A stretch of 64,000 nucleotides of DNA from Microlunatus panaciterrae (GCF_016907535.1 NZ_JAFBCF010000001.1:1922001-1986000); one strand, 5' to 3'; positions 7,925-16,686 are shown, counted from the stretch's first letter. Notes: generated from the letters alone by a model not told the origin. Made by a program: numbers and translations.

Positions 7925-9103
7925 GTGGACAACACCCAGCAGCCGTCGGACCAGCAGCCGTCGGCGCGTGGCCTGCCACGGCTGACCCTGCTGCGCGAGA
8001 TCACCGACGGCACGGTGCTCGACGAGGTGTTCCGCCGGGGCAGGGTCACCCGGGCCGAGCTCGCCACCAGCACCGGCATCTCGAAGCCGACGATCTCCGA
8101 GTCGGTCCGTCGGCTGCAGGAGGCCGGATTGCTGCGCGAGTCCGGCACCCGGACCGGCCGACGCGGACGGGTGGCGAGCTTCTACGAACTCGATCTGCGG
8201 GCCGGTTGGGTGCTGGCGCTCGAGGTGAGCCAGGCCGGTCTGCACAGCAGCGCCGCCGACCTGGCCGGACGGGAGTTCGACAGCCGCTGGGAGCCGCCGG
8301 TGCGTAGCGGTGACACCGACGCCCTCATCCAGTCCCTCCGCCGCACCGCCCGGCAGGTGCTGGAGACGGGCCGTCGGTTGCACGGCGAGCTGCGCGCCGT
8401 CAGCCTGTCGGTCGCCAACCCGGTCGACCCGACGTCCCGCGAGATCATCGCACTGCCGAACTCCCCCTTCCCCGAGGGCCTGGTCCGACCGCACCAGATC
8501 CTGGCCGACCTGCTCGAGGCGCCGTTGCTGATCGACAACGACGTCAACTTCGCTGCCCTGGCCGAGCGCCGTTCCGGGGCGGCCCGGGAGGCCAGCAGCT
8601 TCGCCTACCTGCACGTAGGCGCCGGTCTAGGGATGGCCTACTTCCTCCAGGACCAGTTGCTGCGGGGCGCACACGGGCTGGCTGGCGAGATCGGCTACCT
8701 GCCGATCCGCTCGGTCGACGGCCGGAGGGCGAGCCTGGCCGTCACCCTGGCTCGGCAGGGGTTCGGGCGTCCGGACGCGCCGTCCATCGACGTCGTGCGG
8801 GTGACGGACATGATCGAGGCCGCGGTCGCCGGGGAAATGCCGGCGAGGACGGCGCTGGCCCTGTTCGCCGACACCCTGGCCCAGGCCATTGCCGCGATCT
8901 GCGCCGTGAACGACCCCGAGCTCGTCATTCTCGACGGGCCGATCGGGAACCATCCAGCGCTGCAGCAGCGGGTGCGCGACAGCCTCACCGAGATCACCAC
9001 CCTGCCGGTACGCGTCGAGGGTGGTCAGGTCGACCGTGCCGCTCTCCGGGGCGCAGTGCACCTCGCCGTCGACACCGGCCGGTCAGCGTTGCTGACCGGC
9101 TGA
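7925..9103 (+). CDS. ROK-family transcriptional repressor
   Basis: Sugar-responsive regulator, 392 residues. An N-terminal winged helix-turn-helix (about residues 15-75, TRAELATSTGISKPTISESVRRL) is followed by a ROK/ASKHA domain with LLIDNDVNFAALAE and GLAGEIGYLPI. The usual cysteine zinc cluster of the ROK signature is not evident. GTG at 7925 is chosen because AGAGGTG lies at 7914-7920; the frame is open further upstream to 7877 but lacks a Shine-Dalgarno. It diverges from the DUF1479-rhamnosidase pair and its 3' end overlaps the convergent DUF4091 gene by 21 bases. It is likely the local regulator of this carbohydrate cluster, with the palindrome at 7855-7871 as a candidate site. Confidence 0.87.
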   Translation: MDNTQQPSDQQPSARGLPRLTLLREITDGTVLDEVFRRGRVTRAELATSTGISKPTISESVRRLQEAGLLRESGTRTGRRGRVASFYELDLRAGWVLALEVSQAGLHSSAADLAGREFDSRWEPPVRSGDTDALIQSLRRTARQVLETGRRLHGELRAVSLSVANPVDPTSREIIALPNSPFPEGLVRPHQILADLLEAPLLIDNDVNFAALAERRSGAAREASSFAYLHVGAGLGMAYFLQDQLLRGAHGLAGEIGYLPIRSVDGRRASLAVTLARQGFGRPDAPSIDVVRVTDMIEAAVAGEMPARTALALFADTLAQAIAAICAVNDPELVILDGPIGNHPALQQRVRDSLTEITTLPVRVEGGQVDRAALRGAVHLAVDTGRSALLTG

Positions 9104-10897
9104 GTGAGCCCTCTCCGCGGTTGCGGGTCTCTGCTCGATCTCCGTGTTGACCTGTTCGCGGGCCGCTCGGTAGAAGTCGGGATCCAGCGGGAAGTGCGAA
9201 TAGCTGAGGGTGCCGTCCGGATCGATGATCTCCAGCGCGCGCTCCCGACCGGCCCGCTCACGCAGCAGCTGGAGGGCGCGGTGGTCCGCCATCGCCTGGG
9301 CTGCCACCCGGTGCCGGATCGACTCCCAGGGTGTCCGGTCAGGTCCCGGGTAGACGATGAAGGCGTCGCCGGCTGGGAAGGCGCCACCGGCGCAGGTGTC
9401 GACGAACGGGTCGATCCGACGGGTCGAGCGAGCTGAGTTGTAGAAGTTGAAACCCCAGTGCAGGAAACCGCCGGCCTCATGCGCGAACAGCTGATGTCCC
9501 AGCACCCGAAGCCGGGCGGACGGCAACCCGATGAAGCGGTTGGCGACGTCGCGGTCCTGGCCTACGCAGAAGTACACCCACAGGTTGGGCACCCCGGCGT
9601 CCAGGAAGGGCTGGACCGCGTCGGTGGCAACGACCGGGTTGCTGACCAGGCCCGAGCGGTAGAACTCGAAGTCGCTGAGGGCGTCGATCACCGTGCAGTC
9701 GACCAGCAGGTCGGCGACCACGGTCCGGGCGGCACGGTAGGAATCGGCATGCTCGGCACCGTGCGGCTCGTCCGAGAGATGGAAGAGCACCCGGTCGAGG
9801 CCCCAGCGCTCGGCCAGGAACGCCTTCAGCCGGGGAAGCAGCTGGACCAGGAACTCGCGGTAGCGCGGGTCGGTGGCCGGCACCTCCCAACCGAACAGCT
9901 GCGTGAGCTTCCCGTCCTGGACGCCGTCGATGGCCGGGGTGGCCCGGGCGCCCCACTGGGTGAACAGGTGCGGCATCTCCAGGTAGCTGATGCCGTGCCG
10001 GCGGCAGACCTCCAGCCACCGGTCCAGCTTCTTGAAGTCGAAGTCGTAGTCACCGCCGTCGACGGTGATGTCGACCAGCTGCACCGGTGTACGGCGGGCG
10101 CCGACGGCGGTGTCGACCGGCGGGGTCCAGACCGGCGTCAGCAGTGAGTTGATGTCCATCCGGGCGGCGCTGCCGACGAAGGCGTCGATGGTGGACCAGT
10201 GCCGTTCACTGAAGACCTCGTCACCGTAGTGATCGGCCAGCCCGTCGGCATGGAACCAGTGGGTGTTGACGAGGTCCAGCTCCGGCAGTGTCTCGCCGAT
10301 GACCCGCAGCCGCACGACGTCCTCGTACAGCGTCTCGCCGGTGCCGGGCACGCTGGCCCGGACCCGCAGCTCGAGGTCGCCGGCGTCCTCGGCACTCGGA
10401 ACGCAGACATCGAACCAGGCGCTGCGCCAGTGTCCGACGATCGGTTCCACCCGTCCGTCCGGCGCCGGCCGCAGCAGGTCCGGATAGAGCCCCGGCGCGT
10501 CCCTCAGGTAGCCGTCGTCATGGCCGGGGAAGGCCACCAGGGTGCAGGGCACCAGGTCGACGCTGGAGATGCTGACGAACCTGGCGGCCGGTCCGTCGAT
10601 GCTCAGCTGCACCGCGTCAGCCGGCACCCGGGCCGAGTCCGGCGGCCGGAAGGCGACCTGGAAGGAGAACACCTCGCCAAGGAACACCGAGGCAGCGATC
10701 CTGGCGTTCAGCGGGCGAGGGGTGGAGTCGGCAAAGACCTTCTCCAGCGAGTCGACTGTGACGAACTGCCATCCGTTGGTGATGATGTGCTCCAGAGCGT
10801 AGTGACCGGGTCCTGGGCAGAACCCTAGTGGCCCTCCGGAGCGCCGGACGGCCGGGACGGCAGGTGAGGGCCCACCCCGGTTAGAGAAAACGGCCAT
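9083..10897 (-). CDS. DUF4091 (GH123-like) protein
   Basis: 604 residues. Matches the DUF4091 family, whose catalytic domain resembles GH123 N-acetylgalactosaminidases. An N-terminal beta domain (about residues 45-200, from FVTVDSLEKVF) precedes a TIM-barrel-like region containing MDINSLLTPVWTPP, GISYLEMPHLFTQWG and HLSDEPHG, the last a likely acidic active-site motif. The GGFLHWGFNFYNS segment is also typical. No signal peptide is visible, so it probably acts on imported sugars. ATG at 10897 is the only start in the open N-terminal stretch, but GGAGGA touches it directly, so the first 40 residues are uncertain. Its start lies 20 bases from the divergent RNase J start. Confidence 0.75.
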   Translation of the reverse strand: MAVFSNRGGPSPAVPAVRRSGGPLGFCPGPGHYALEHIITNGWQFVTVDSLEKVFADSTPRPLNARIAASVFLGEVFSFQVAFRPPDSARVPADAVQLSIDGPAARFVSISSVDLVPCTLVAFPGHDDGYLRDAPGLYPDLLRPAPDGRVEPIVGHWRSAWFDVCVPSAEDAGDLELRVRASVPGTGETLYEDVVRLRVIGETLPELDLVNTHWFHADGLADHYGDEVFSERHWSTIDAFVGSAARMDINSLLTPVWTPPVDTAVGARRTPVQLVDITVDGGDYDFDFKKLDRWLEVCRRHGISYLEMPHLFTQWGARATPAIDGVQDGKLTQLFGWEVPATDPRYREFLVQLLPRLKAFLAERWGLDRVLFHLSDEPHGAEHADSYRAARTVVADLLVDCTVIDALSDFEFYRSGLVSNPVVATDAVQPFLDAGVPNLWVYFCVGQDRDVANRFIGLPSARLRVLGHQLFAHEAGGFLHWGFNFYNSARSTRRIDPFVDTCAGGAFPAGDAFIVYPGPDRTPWESIRHRVAAQAMADHRALQLLRERAGRERALEIIDPDGTLSYSHFPLDPDFYRAAREQVNTEIEQRPATAERAHSAGQQR

Positions 10898-10905
10898 TCC
10901 TCCAC

Positions 10906-10911
10906 TAGTTT
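10906..10911 (+). promoter_or_regulatory. Probable -10 box giving a leaderless rnj mRNA
   Basis: TAGTTT ends 6 bases before the RNase J ATG, and no Shine-Dalgarno precedes that ATG. Transcription would begin at or next to the start codon. The -35 region is weak. Confidence 0.45.
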
Positions 10912-10917
10912 CATAGG

Positions 10918-12603
10918 ATGAGCCATCCTCATCCCGACCTCGGCGCCCCTCCCAAGCTGGACCGCAAAGCTCTGCGGATCACCCCGCTCGGCGGGCTGGG
11001 TGAGATCGGCCGCAACATGACCGTCTTCGAGCACCGGAACAAGCTGCTGATCGTCGACTGCGGCGTGCTCTTCCCGGAGGAGCACCAGCCCGGCGTGGAC
11101 GTGATCCTGCCTGACTTCAGCTCGATCCACGACCGGTTGGCCGACGTCGAGGCGATCGTCCTGACGCACGGTCACGAGGACCACATCGGCGGGGTGCCCT
11201 ACCTGCTCAAGGAACGCCCGGACATCCCGCTGATCGGGTCCAGGCTGACGCTCGCCTTCGTGGAGGCCAAGCTCAAGGAGCATCGGATCAAGCCGAAGAC
11301 GATCGAGGTGGCCGAGGGTCACCGGCGTTCCCTCGGTCCGTTCGACTGCGAGTTCGTTGCGGTCAACCACTCCATCCCCGACAGCCTCGCCGTCGCCATC
11401 CGGACGTCGGCCGGACTGGTGTTGCACACCGGCGACTTCAAGATGGACCAGTTCCCGCTGGACGGCCGGATCACCGACCTCCGCGCCTTCGCCCGGCTGG
11501 GAGAGGAGGGCGTGGACCTGTTCCTCACCGACTCCACCAATGCCGAGGTGCCGGGCTTCACCACCTCCGAGAGCGAGCTGTCACCGGCCATCGAGGCCGT
11601 CTTCCGCACCGCCCCCCGGCGGGTGATCGTGTCCAGCTTCGCCAGCCACGTACACCGCATCCAGCAGGTGCTGGACGCCGCCCACACCCACGGCCGCAAG
11701 GTCGCGTTCGTGGGCCGGTCGATGGTGCGCAATATGGGTATCGCGCGCGATCTCGGCTACCTGAAGATCCCCAAGGGCCTGGTCGTCGACCTCAAGGTGC
11801 TGGAGAAGCTCCCCGACGAGAAGGTGACGCTGATCTGCACCGGTTCGCAGGGTGAGCCGATGGCGGCGCTGTCGCGGATGGCGAACCGGGACCACATGAT
11901 CCGGATCGGCGAGGGTGACACGGTGCTGCTGGCCAGCTCGTTGATCCCGGGCAATGAGAACGCCATCTACCGGGTGATCAACAGCCTGACCCGGTGGGGC
12001 GCGAACGTCGTGCACAAGGCCAACGCCAAGGTGCACGTCTCCGGTCACGCCAGCGCCGGCGAGCTGGTGTACTGCTACAACGTCGTCCGACCGCGAGGCG
12101 TGATGCCGGTTCACGGCGAATGGCGGCACCTCAAGGCGAACGGCGATCTCGCCGTCCGCACCGGCGTCGCACGTGACCGGGTGGTGATCGCCGACGATGG
12201 TGTGGTGGTCGACCTGGTGGACGGCCGCGCCTCCATCACCGGAAAGGTCCGGGCGGGCTACGTCTATGTGGACGGAATGACTGTCGGCGGTGCCACCGAC
12301 GCCTCCTTGAAGGACCGGCGGACGCTGGCCGAGGAAGGGGTCATCACGGTCGTCGCGATCGTGGACGCCGATACCGGCATGCTGGCCGAGGCGCCGGACT
12401 TCCTGGCCCGCGGCTTCGTGCACGATGACGACGCCTTCGACAGTGCGGCACCGCTGATCGAGAAGGCTCTGGCCAGGGCCGCCGAGGAGAGCATCGGGGA
12501 CGCCCAGCAGCTGGAGCGGTTGATCAGCCGCACGCTGAGCCAGTGGTTCTTCAAGAAGTACCGGCGTAACCCGATGATCATCCCGGTGGTAATCGACGCC
12601 TGA
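10918..12603 (+). CDS. rnj: Ribonuclease J
   Basis: Metallo-beta-lactamase/beta-CASP ribonuclease with 5'-3' exo- and endonuclease activity in RNA processing and decay. 561 residues, the normal length. Motif 2 is THGHEDHIGG (His84, His86, Asp88, His89), followed by the HTGDFKMD metal motif, beta-CASP motifs including FLTDSTNAEVPG and SSFASHVHRIQQ, the RNA-binding GSQGEPMAAL, and the C-terminal HVSGHASAGEL and PVHGEWRHL segments. The last 100 residues form the usual C-terminal domain. The gene is not next to dapA as it often is in actinobacteria. There is no Shine-Dalgarno, and a TAGTTT box 6 bases upstream suggests a leaderless transcript. Confidence 0.96.
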   Translation: MSHPHPDLGAPPKLDRKALRITPLGGLGEIGRNMTVFEHRNKLLIVDCGVLFPEEHQPGVDVILPDFSSIHDRLADVEAIVLTHGHEDHIGGVPYLLKERPDIPLIGSRLTLAFVEAKLKEHRIKPKTIEVAEGHRRSLGPFDCEFVAVNHSIPDSLAVAIRTSAGLVLHTGDFKMDQFPLDGRITDLRAFARLGEEGVDLFLTDSTNAEVPGFTTSESELSPAIEAVFRTAPRRVIVSSFASHVHRIQQVLDAAHTHGRKVAFVGRSMVRNMGIARDLGYLKIPKGLVVDLKVLEKLPDEKVTLICTGSQGEPMAALSRMANRDHMIRIGEGDTVLLASSLIPGNENAIYRVINSLTRWGANVVHKANAKVHVSGHASAGELVYCYNVVRPRGVMPVHGEWRHLKANGDLAVRTGVARDRVVIADDGVVVDLVDGRASITGKVRAGYVYVDGMTVGGATDASLKDRRTLAEEGVITVVAIVDADTGMLAEAPDFLARGFVHDDDAFDSAAPLIEKALARAAEESIGDAQQLERLISRTLSQWFFKKYRRNPMIIPVVIDA

Positions 12604-12710
12604 GCTAGCCGAGTTTTCCCCAGCAGTAAAGGGGACCAACGACTCTATTTGTGCCCAATCTTCCCGGAATACCATGAGGTCACATCAACTCGACCCCCGG
12701 GAGTTTGATC

Positions 12711-13133
12711 ATGCCCTCCTCGCGCACCGCCACCAAGACGCCCTCTCCTGGTCGGCGGCCCCTCGATCCGCGCACCTGCCGTGCCCTGCTGGCCAGCCAG
12801 CGGGAGGGCCGGCTCGGCTACACGTCCGGCCGGGGGCATCGCGCCGTGCCTGTGCACTACAAGACCGAGGACGGCTACATCTTCCTACGGACCGCTGACT
12901 ACAACGAGATCGCCCAGTACGCCCCCGGCGCCAAGGTCTCCTTCGACCTCACCCATCGGGCCGACGAGGCCCACGAGGGCTGGGAGATCCACGTCGTCGG
13001 TGTCGCCGAGCCGCTCGAGGAGGAGCCGGAGGTCGACGACGAGGAGCCCGAGGCGTGGCCGGCGGGCGTCCGGGCGCTCGCCCTCCGGATCCCTGTCACC
13101 GAGATCACCGGGGTCGAGATCGCGGCCCACTGA
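12711..13133 (+). CDS. Pyridoxamine 5'-phosphate oxidase-family flavin-binding protein
   Basis: Small split-barrel protein of 140 residues that probably binds FMN, F420 or heme. After a basic N-terminal tail comes LDPRTCRALLASQREGRLGYTSGRGHRAVPVHYKTEDG, then FLRTADYNE and the barrel strand WEIHVVGVAEPL, with an acidic insertion EEEPEVDDEEPEAW and a final strand ALRIPVTEITG. The ATG is preceded by GGGAG. Such proteins are abundant in actinobacteria and most lack known substrates. The 107-bp gap after rnj holds a possible weak hairpin (CCCC/GGGG at about 12616-12634) and a candidate promoter, so this is probably its own unit. Confidence 0.8.
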   Translation: MPSSRTATKTPSPGRRPLDPRTCRALLASQREGRLGYTSGRGHRAVPVHYKTEDGYIFLRTADYNEIAQYAPGAKVSFDLTHRADEAHEGWEIHVVGVAEPLEEEPEVDDEEPEAWPAGVRALALRIPVTEITGVEIAAH

Positions 13134-13168
13134 GCACACTCGTGGCCCCTCCCTATGTGTCTCTGTGC

Positions 13169-13187
13169 GCGAGACAAACCGTCTCGC
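13169..13187. promoter_or_regulatory. Inverted repeat upstream of the methyltransferase gene
   Basis: GCGAGAC, AAACC, GTCTCGC: perfect 7-bp arms with a 5-base centre. It ends 16 bases before the TAGGGT -10 box of the next gene, so it overlaps where a -35 would be. It may be a TetR-type operator or a short hairpin ending the previous gene's transcript. Confidence 0.5.
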
Positions 13188-13203
13188 TGACTGAGAATCG
13201 CCC

Positions 13204-13209
13204 TAGGGT
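13204..13209 (+). promoter_or_regulatory. Probable -10 box, leaderless methyltransferase mRNA
   Basis: TAGGGT followed by 7 bases and the ATG at 13217. No Shine-Dalgarno is present, so translation probably starts at the mRNA 5' end. Confidence 0.45.
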
Positions 13210-13216
13210 CGGCGGC

Positions 13217-13996
13217 ATGGACGCAACGAGGACCGAGCTGTTGGAGTGGGATGCCGGGAGCTATGACGACCTGCCGCTGCCACACCTTCGCTGGGGTCGC
13301 GATGTCGTCGAGCGGCTGGAGCTCGTTGGCAGCGAGACGGTCCTGGACCTTGGCTGCGGCACCGGTCGCGACGCCCAGCACCTGCTGGAGCAGTTGCCGT
13401 CCGGGCGGGTGGTCGCCGTCGACGGCTCCGTGCAGATGCTCGACCAGCTGCGCTCCAGGCTGACGGGGCATCGGGACCGGCTCACCGTGCTGCACGCCGA
13501 CCTGAGGCGCCCGCTACAGCTCCGGCCCCCTCTCCAGCTCGGACTGTCGCTGGATGCGGCCATCAGCGTGGCGACACTGCACTGGCTGCCCGACCATGCG
13601 GTCGTCTTCGGCTCGGTGGCCGCCGTGTTGCGGCCGGGCGGGCGGTTCGTCGCCGAATGCGGTGGCCAGGGCAATATCGCCGCCGTCCGGCGCGCGCTGC
13701 GCGCAGTCACCGGCGAGGACGGTGCCGGGGTCTGGAACTTCGCCGGCGTGGCCGAGACGAGGGTCGCCCTGGAGGCTGCTGGACTTGTGGACCCGCAGGT
13801 GGCTCTGGTTTCGGATCCGGCCCGGCTTGAGCGCGGCGACCAGCTCGAGGCCTATCTGGCAACGGTCGTCCTGGGCGCCCAGCTGCGCGCCCTGGAACCG
13901 GAGCGCCGTCCGGAGCTGGTGCGCGAGGTCGCCGCAGCCCTGCCGGAGCCGACCATCGACTACGTCCGGCTCCAGATCAGCGCAACCCGCGGTTAG
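13217..13996 (+). CDS. Class I SAM-dependent methyltransferase, trans-aconitate methyltransferase-like
   Basis: 259 residues with the full Rossmann methyltransferase signature: motif I VLDLGCGTGRDAQHL, motif II acidic residue in VVAVDGS, the motif IV region SLDAAISVATLHWLPD and motif VI VLRPGGRFVAE. The arrangement LHWLPDH and ECGGQGN is like trans-aconitate 2-methyltransferase (Tam) and related small-acid methyltransferases, but the substrate cannot be assigned. The N-terminus MDATRTELLEWDAGSYDDLP is typical for the group. It is probably transcribed alone and leaderless from TAGGGT, possibly controlled through the inverted repeat at 13169-13187. The stop faces the GNAT gene 9 bases away. Confidence 0.85.
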   Translation: MDATRTELLEWDAGSYDDLPLPHLRWGRDVVERLELVGSETVLDLGCGTGRDAQHLLEQLPSGRVVAVDGSVQMLDQLRSRLTGHRDRLTVLHADLRRPLQLRPPLQLGLSLDAAISVATLHWLPDHAVVFGSVAAVLRPGGRFVAECGGQGNIAAVRRALRAVTGEDGAGVWNFAGVAETRVALEAAGLVDPQVALVSDPARLERGDQLEAYLATVVLGAQLRALEPERRPELVREVAAALPEPTIDYVRLQISATRG

Positions 13997-14005
13997 CCGG
14001 CCGCC

Positions 14006-14569
14006 TCAGCGGCTGGGCCCGACATCGTAGGCGGGCCGGTCTCGGGTGGGGTTGGGCACTGAACCGGGATCCGTGGACAACGAGAGCACCATGGCGATCT
14101 CCTGCTCACCGAACTCCTCGTTCACCACCCGGGTCGGTCGCCGCTTGCCGGACGGCCGGAACCCGAAGTTGACGGCGAACGCGATTGCCCGACCGTTCTC
14201 GGAACCCACCCAGTAGTAGAGCTGGCTGTAGCCGCTGTTCCTGGCGGCCCGGGCCGCTGCCCGCACCAGCTGCCATGACACCCCGGTATTGCGCCCCTCG
14301 GGAGTGACGTAGAGCCCGAAGAGGTCTCCGATCCGGTCCTCTTCGCTGTGCACGCCCAGACTCACGATCCCCTGAGGCCGGCCGTCGCGCATGGCCAGGA
14401 ACCGAACCGATCGGTTCATCCGGTCCCGCCAGAACTGCTCATCCTTCCGGGCCTCGTCGGCATAGCTCGCGACGAAGGAGTTGGGGGACTCCTGCAAGGC
14501 GGCCAGGCGGACCTCGCGGTAGTCCTGCCAGTCGTCCTCATGCAGAGTGCGCACAGTGATCTCGCTCAT
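14006..14569 (-). CDS. GNAT-family N-acetyltransferase
   Basis: 187-residue acetyl-CoA-dependent acetyltransferase. The fold is clear: N-terminal VRTLHEDDWQDYREVRLAAL, central strand FLAMRDGRPQGIVSLGVH, the acetyl-CoA loop region DLFGLYVTPEGRNTGVSWQLVRAA and a C-terminal YYWVGSENGRAIAFAVNFGFRPSG. The canonical R/Q-X-X-G-X-G/A loop is altered to RNTGVS, which is common in this group. Acceptor unknown; the N-terminal form recalls acetyltransferases of small molecules. GAGGA lies directly before the ATG. A perfect 16-bp palindrome sits 3-18 bases upstream of the start and may control expression. Confidence 0.85.
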   Translation of the reverse strand: MSEITVRTLHEDDWQDYREVRLAALQESPNSFVASYADEARKDEQFWRDRMNRSVRFLAMRDGRPQGIVSLGVHSEEDRIGDLFGLYVTPEGRNTGVSWQLVRAAARAARNSGYSQLYYWVGSENGRAIAFAVNFGFRPSGKRRPTRVVNEEFGEQEIAMVLSLSTDPGSVPNPTRDRPAYDVGPSR

Positions 14570-14571
14570 TC

Positions 14572-14587
14572 CTCATGCTCGCATGAG
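14572..14587. promoter_or_regulatory. Perfect palindrome immediately upstream of the GNAT start
   Basis: CTCATGCTCGCATGAG: 7-bp arms around a 2-base centre, beginning 2 bases upstream of the start codon and overlapping the ribosome-binding region. It may be an operator or a small RNA hairpin limiting translation. Confidence 0.5.
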
Positions 14588-14640
14588 AGGAACACCTCAC
14601 ACAACGTCCCACGACGGGCGCCGACCCGGAGCGACGCCGG

Positions 14641-16617
14641 TCAGCCCGCAGGCCGAGATCGGAGGCGCAGCCGGAGCGCACCGGTGCGCTGGAGCAGTGG
14701 CTGTGTCGCCGTCAGCGTCAGCCGGGTCAACCCGGACGTCCAGACCGACGCGAGCTTCGGATCGGCCAGCGGGACCGGCTCCTCGGCACAGGTGACGAGC
14801 TCCTGGTCGTAGCCGATCTCCAGTTCCCGGCCGGGCCCGGGAAGGCGCAGCCGGACCAGCCCGGGGGCCGAGGAGACCTCGGCCGGCGTGATCAGATGCC
14901 AGACCAGTGAGGCCGGGCCGGTGGCCAGGTCCCAGCTGTCGGTGACCTCGAGTCCGGCGTCGGTACTTTCCCGGGCCAGCACCAGCTGCCGCCGCCAGGA
15001 CCTGGCGCCGGCCCCAGCCGGATAGGCGGCGGCCAGCTCGATCGAGCAGCGCACCTGGTCGCGACCGATTTCGACCGCCATCGCGTCCGCCCGGAACTCC
15101 GGACCAGCCTGCTGGGGCTGCCCGTTGATCTCCGGGACGTTGTGGAAGCCGCTCTGCATGGTGAAGATCTCATACCGGTCAGGCCCGAAGGTCTGCCTGG
15201 TGTAGGTGCCCGCGCCCATGTCGATGATCATCGGCCGACCGTCCACGGCGACGACGAAGTTGCCGATGTCGTTGTGGTTGTGCGACTCGTCGTTGTGACC
15301 TCCCTTCACCGCGAGGTAGATGCCCTCCGGTGAGCCGGGAAGCTGCCGGGCCACCAGCACCTGGGTGTCCGGGAACCACAGCTCACCCAGGTAGGGGAAG
15401 GTGTCGGCCTGGTCGTCCCTGGGTCGCAGCAGGCAGCCGACCACCCGGCCGATGGACGAGAGCTGACGTACCAGGGGTTCCGTGCGGGCCAGTTGACGTT
15501 CGATGGCCAATGCCTGTCGGACGACTACCGGCTGGTCGGTGTGCCGGCCCAGCCGGTAGAGCGGCTCGGCCATGGTCCGATCGGTCAGTCGCGCCGAACC
15601 GTCGGCGAAGCTGACCAGCCACTGGTCGTCAATGTGCATGGCCGGGAGGTAACGCGCCAGGGCGGCCACCTTCGGATGGCCGAAACCGTCGACGGCACCG
15701 CGGGTCGCGTCGTAGAGGAGGGAGAGGCAGTCCCCCAGCGACCCACCGGCCCGACCCCAGTAGGTGGCGCCCTCATCGCAGCCGCCGTCGGCCGGGCAGG
15801 AGTCGAGGAAGCGGTCCAGACCCTCCAGGGCGCGGCCGATCACCTGGCGTCGCTGCTGGGGGTCGATCTCGGTGAGCAGGGCCACGGCCAGCACGCCCGA
15901 GTGGATCCAGGGGTTCCAGTTGTTGGTGAACTCCACCAGCCAGCGCCAGTCACGATGCTGCAGGAACGGCTCGAGCACCCTCGTCCGCAGCTCGTCCGCC
16001 ACCCGGGGCCGGATGGTCTGCGACAGGTCGTCCAGTCGGTCGCCGATCAGGTAGTCCACCCAGGCCAGCAGGCCGCCCGTCTCGGCGCAGAACAGGTCCA
16101 GGTCCAGGTCGTCGGGTCTGGCCAGGGCGCTGCCCCGCTGCTGGGCCCTGGTGGCATGCGCCGGGATCGCCCAGGTGGTCTCCTCGCAGATGAGCATCAG
16201 CCCGTCGACGGCATCCCGCAGCCAGGCCTCCTCGCCGGTGAGGACGGCGGCCAGTGTGGAGGCGACCAACCGGGTCCGCCGACCGAAGTAGAGCTGCTCG
16301 TAGTGGCTCCGGTCTCCATCCAGCGCGTAGCGGGCGAAGTCGCTGGCCAGCAGCTGCGGCCAGGGGTGCTGGAGCAGGGCTCGGGCGGTGCTGATGACGT
16401 CCAGCCGATGCGCTTCGGCCACCCCGCGCCAGCGACTGTCGCCGATTCGGGGATAGGGCAGTGGGATCCGACGTTCCGAGAGTTGGGCGCTGCCGTCGAC
16501 CGTGTCGACCAGGTCGGCCAGGCGTGCGAGCGGCAGGCTGGAGGCTGCGCCCGGCAGGCCGGAGGCTGCACCAGAGAGGCTGGAGGCTGGGCCAGGCAGG
16601 GGCGGAGACGTCGTCAT
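14641..16617 (-). CDS. Heparinase II/III-family polysaccharide lyase-like protein
   Basis: 658 residues. An N-terminal (alpha/alpha) toroid (about residues 60-380, with EFTNNWNPWIHSGVLAVAL and DEGATYWGRAGGS) is followed by a beta-sandwich heparinase II/III domain whose signature is KGGHNDESHNHNDIGNFVV, then IIDMGAGTYTRQTFG. These match the family that cleaves uronate-containing polysaccharides by beta-elimination. There is no clear signal peptide: the N-terminus is a 7-residue Pro/Gly/Ala/Ser repeat encoded by 21-bp tandem repeats. Together with the rhamnosidase and DUF4091 genes it suggests use of acidic, rhamnose-containing plant or microbial polysaccharide. Exact substrate unknown. Confidence 0.82.
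   Translation of the reverse strand: MTTSPPLPGPASSLSGAASGLPGAASSLPLARLADLVDTVDGSAQLSERRIPLPYPRIGDSRWRGVAEAHRLDVISTARALLQHPWPQLLASDFARYALDGDRSHYEQLYFGRRTRLVASTLAAVLTGEEAWLRDAVDGLMLICEETTWAIPAHATRAQQRGSALARPDDLDLDLFCAETGGLLAWVDYLIGDRLDDLSQTIRPRVADELRTRVLEPFLQHRDWRWLVEFTNNWNPWIHSGVLAVALLTEIDPQQRRQVIGRALEGLDRFLDSCPADGGCDEGATYWGRAGGSLGDCLSLLYDATRGAVDGFGHPKVAALARYLPAMHIDDQWLVSFADGSARLTDRTMAEPLYRLGRHTDQPVVVRQALAIERQLARTEPLVRQLSSIGRVVGCLLRPRDDQADTFPYLGELWFPDTQVLVARQLPGSPEGIYLAVKGGHNDESHNHNDIGNFVVAVDGRPMIIDMGAGTYTRQTFGPDRYEIFTMQSGFHNVPEINGQPQQAGPEFRADAMAVEIGRDQVRCSIELAAAYPAGAGARSWRRQLVLARESTDAGLEVTDSWDLATGPASLVWHLITPAEVSSAPGLVRLRLPGPGRELEIGYDQELVTCAEEPVPLADPKLASVWTSGLTRLTLTATQPLLQRTGALRLRLRSRPAG
16532..16594. 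repeat. Three tandem 21-bp repeats within the lyase gene
   Basis: Units at 16532-16552, 16553-16573 and 16574-16594 share a GGAGGCTG core. They are in frame on the minus strand and encode three near-identical 7-residue Ser/Gly/Ala/Pro units at about residues 8-28 of the lyase-like protein. A multiple of three keeps the frame if copy number changes. Confidence 0.85.
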
Positions 16618-16686
16618 GGCTCTGGAGGTCCGTTCTGTTGCCGGTGACGGAATGCGCTATCCCACGACGCTACCGCACCTGGGCGA

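Noticed and set aside
12614-12640. rnj terminator
   Set aside because: CCCC/GGGG arms with a long loop are too weak and lack a U-run to be called a terminator with confidence.
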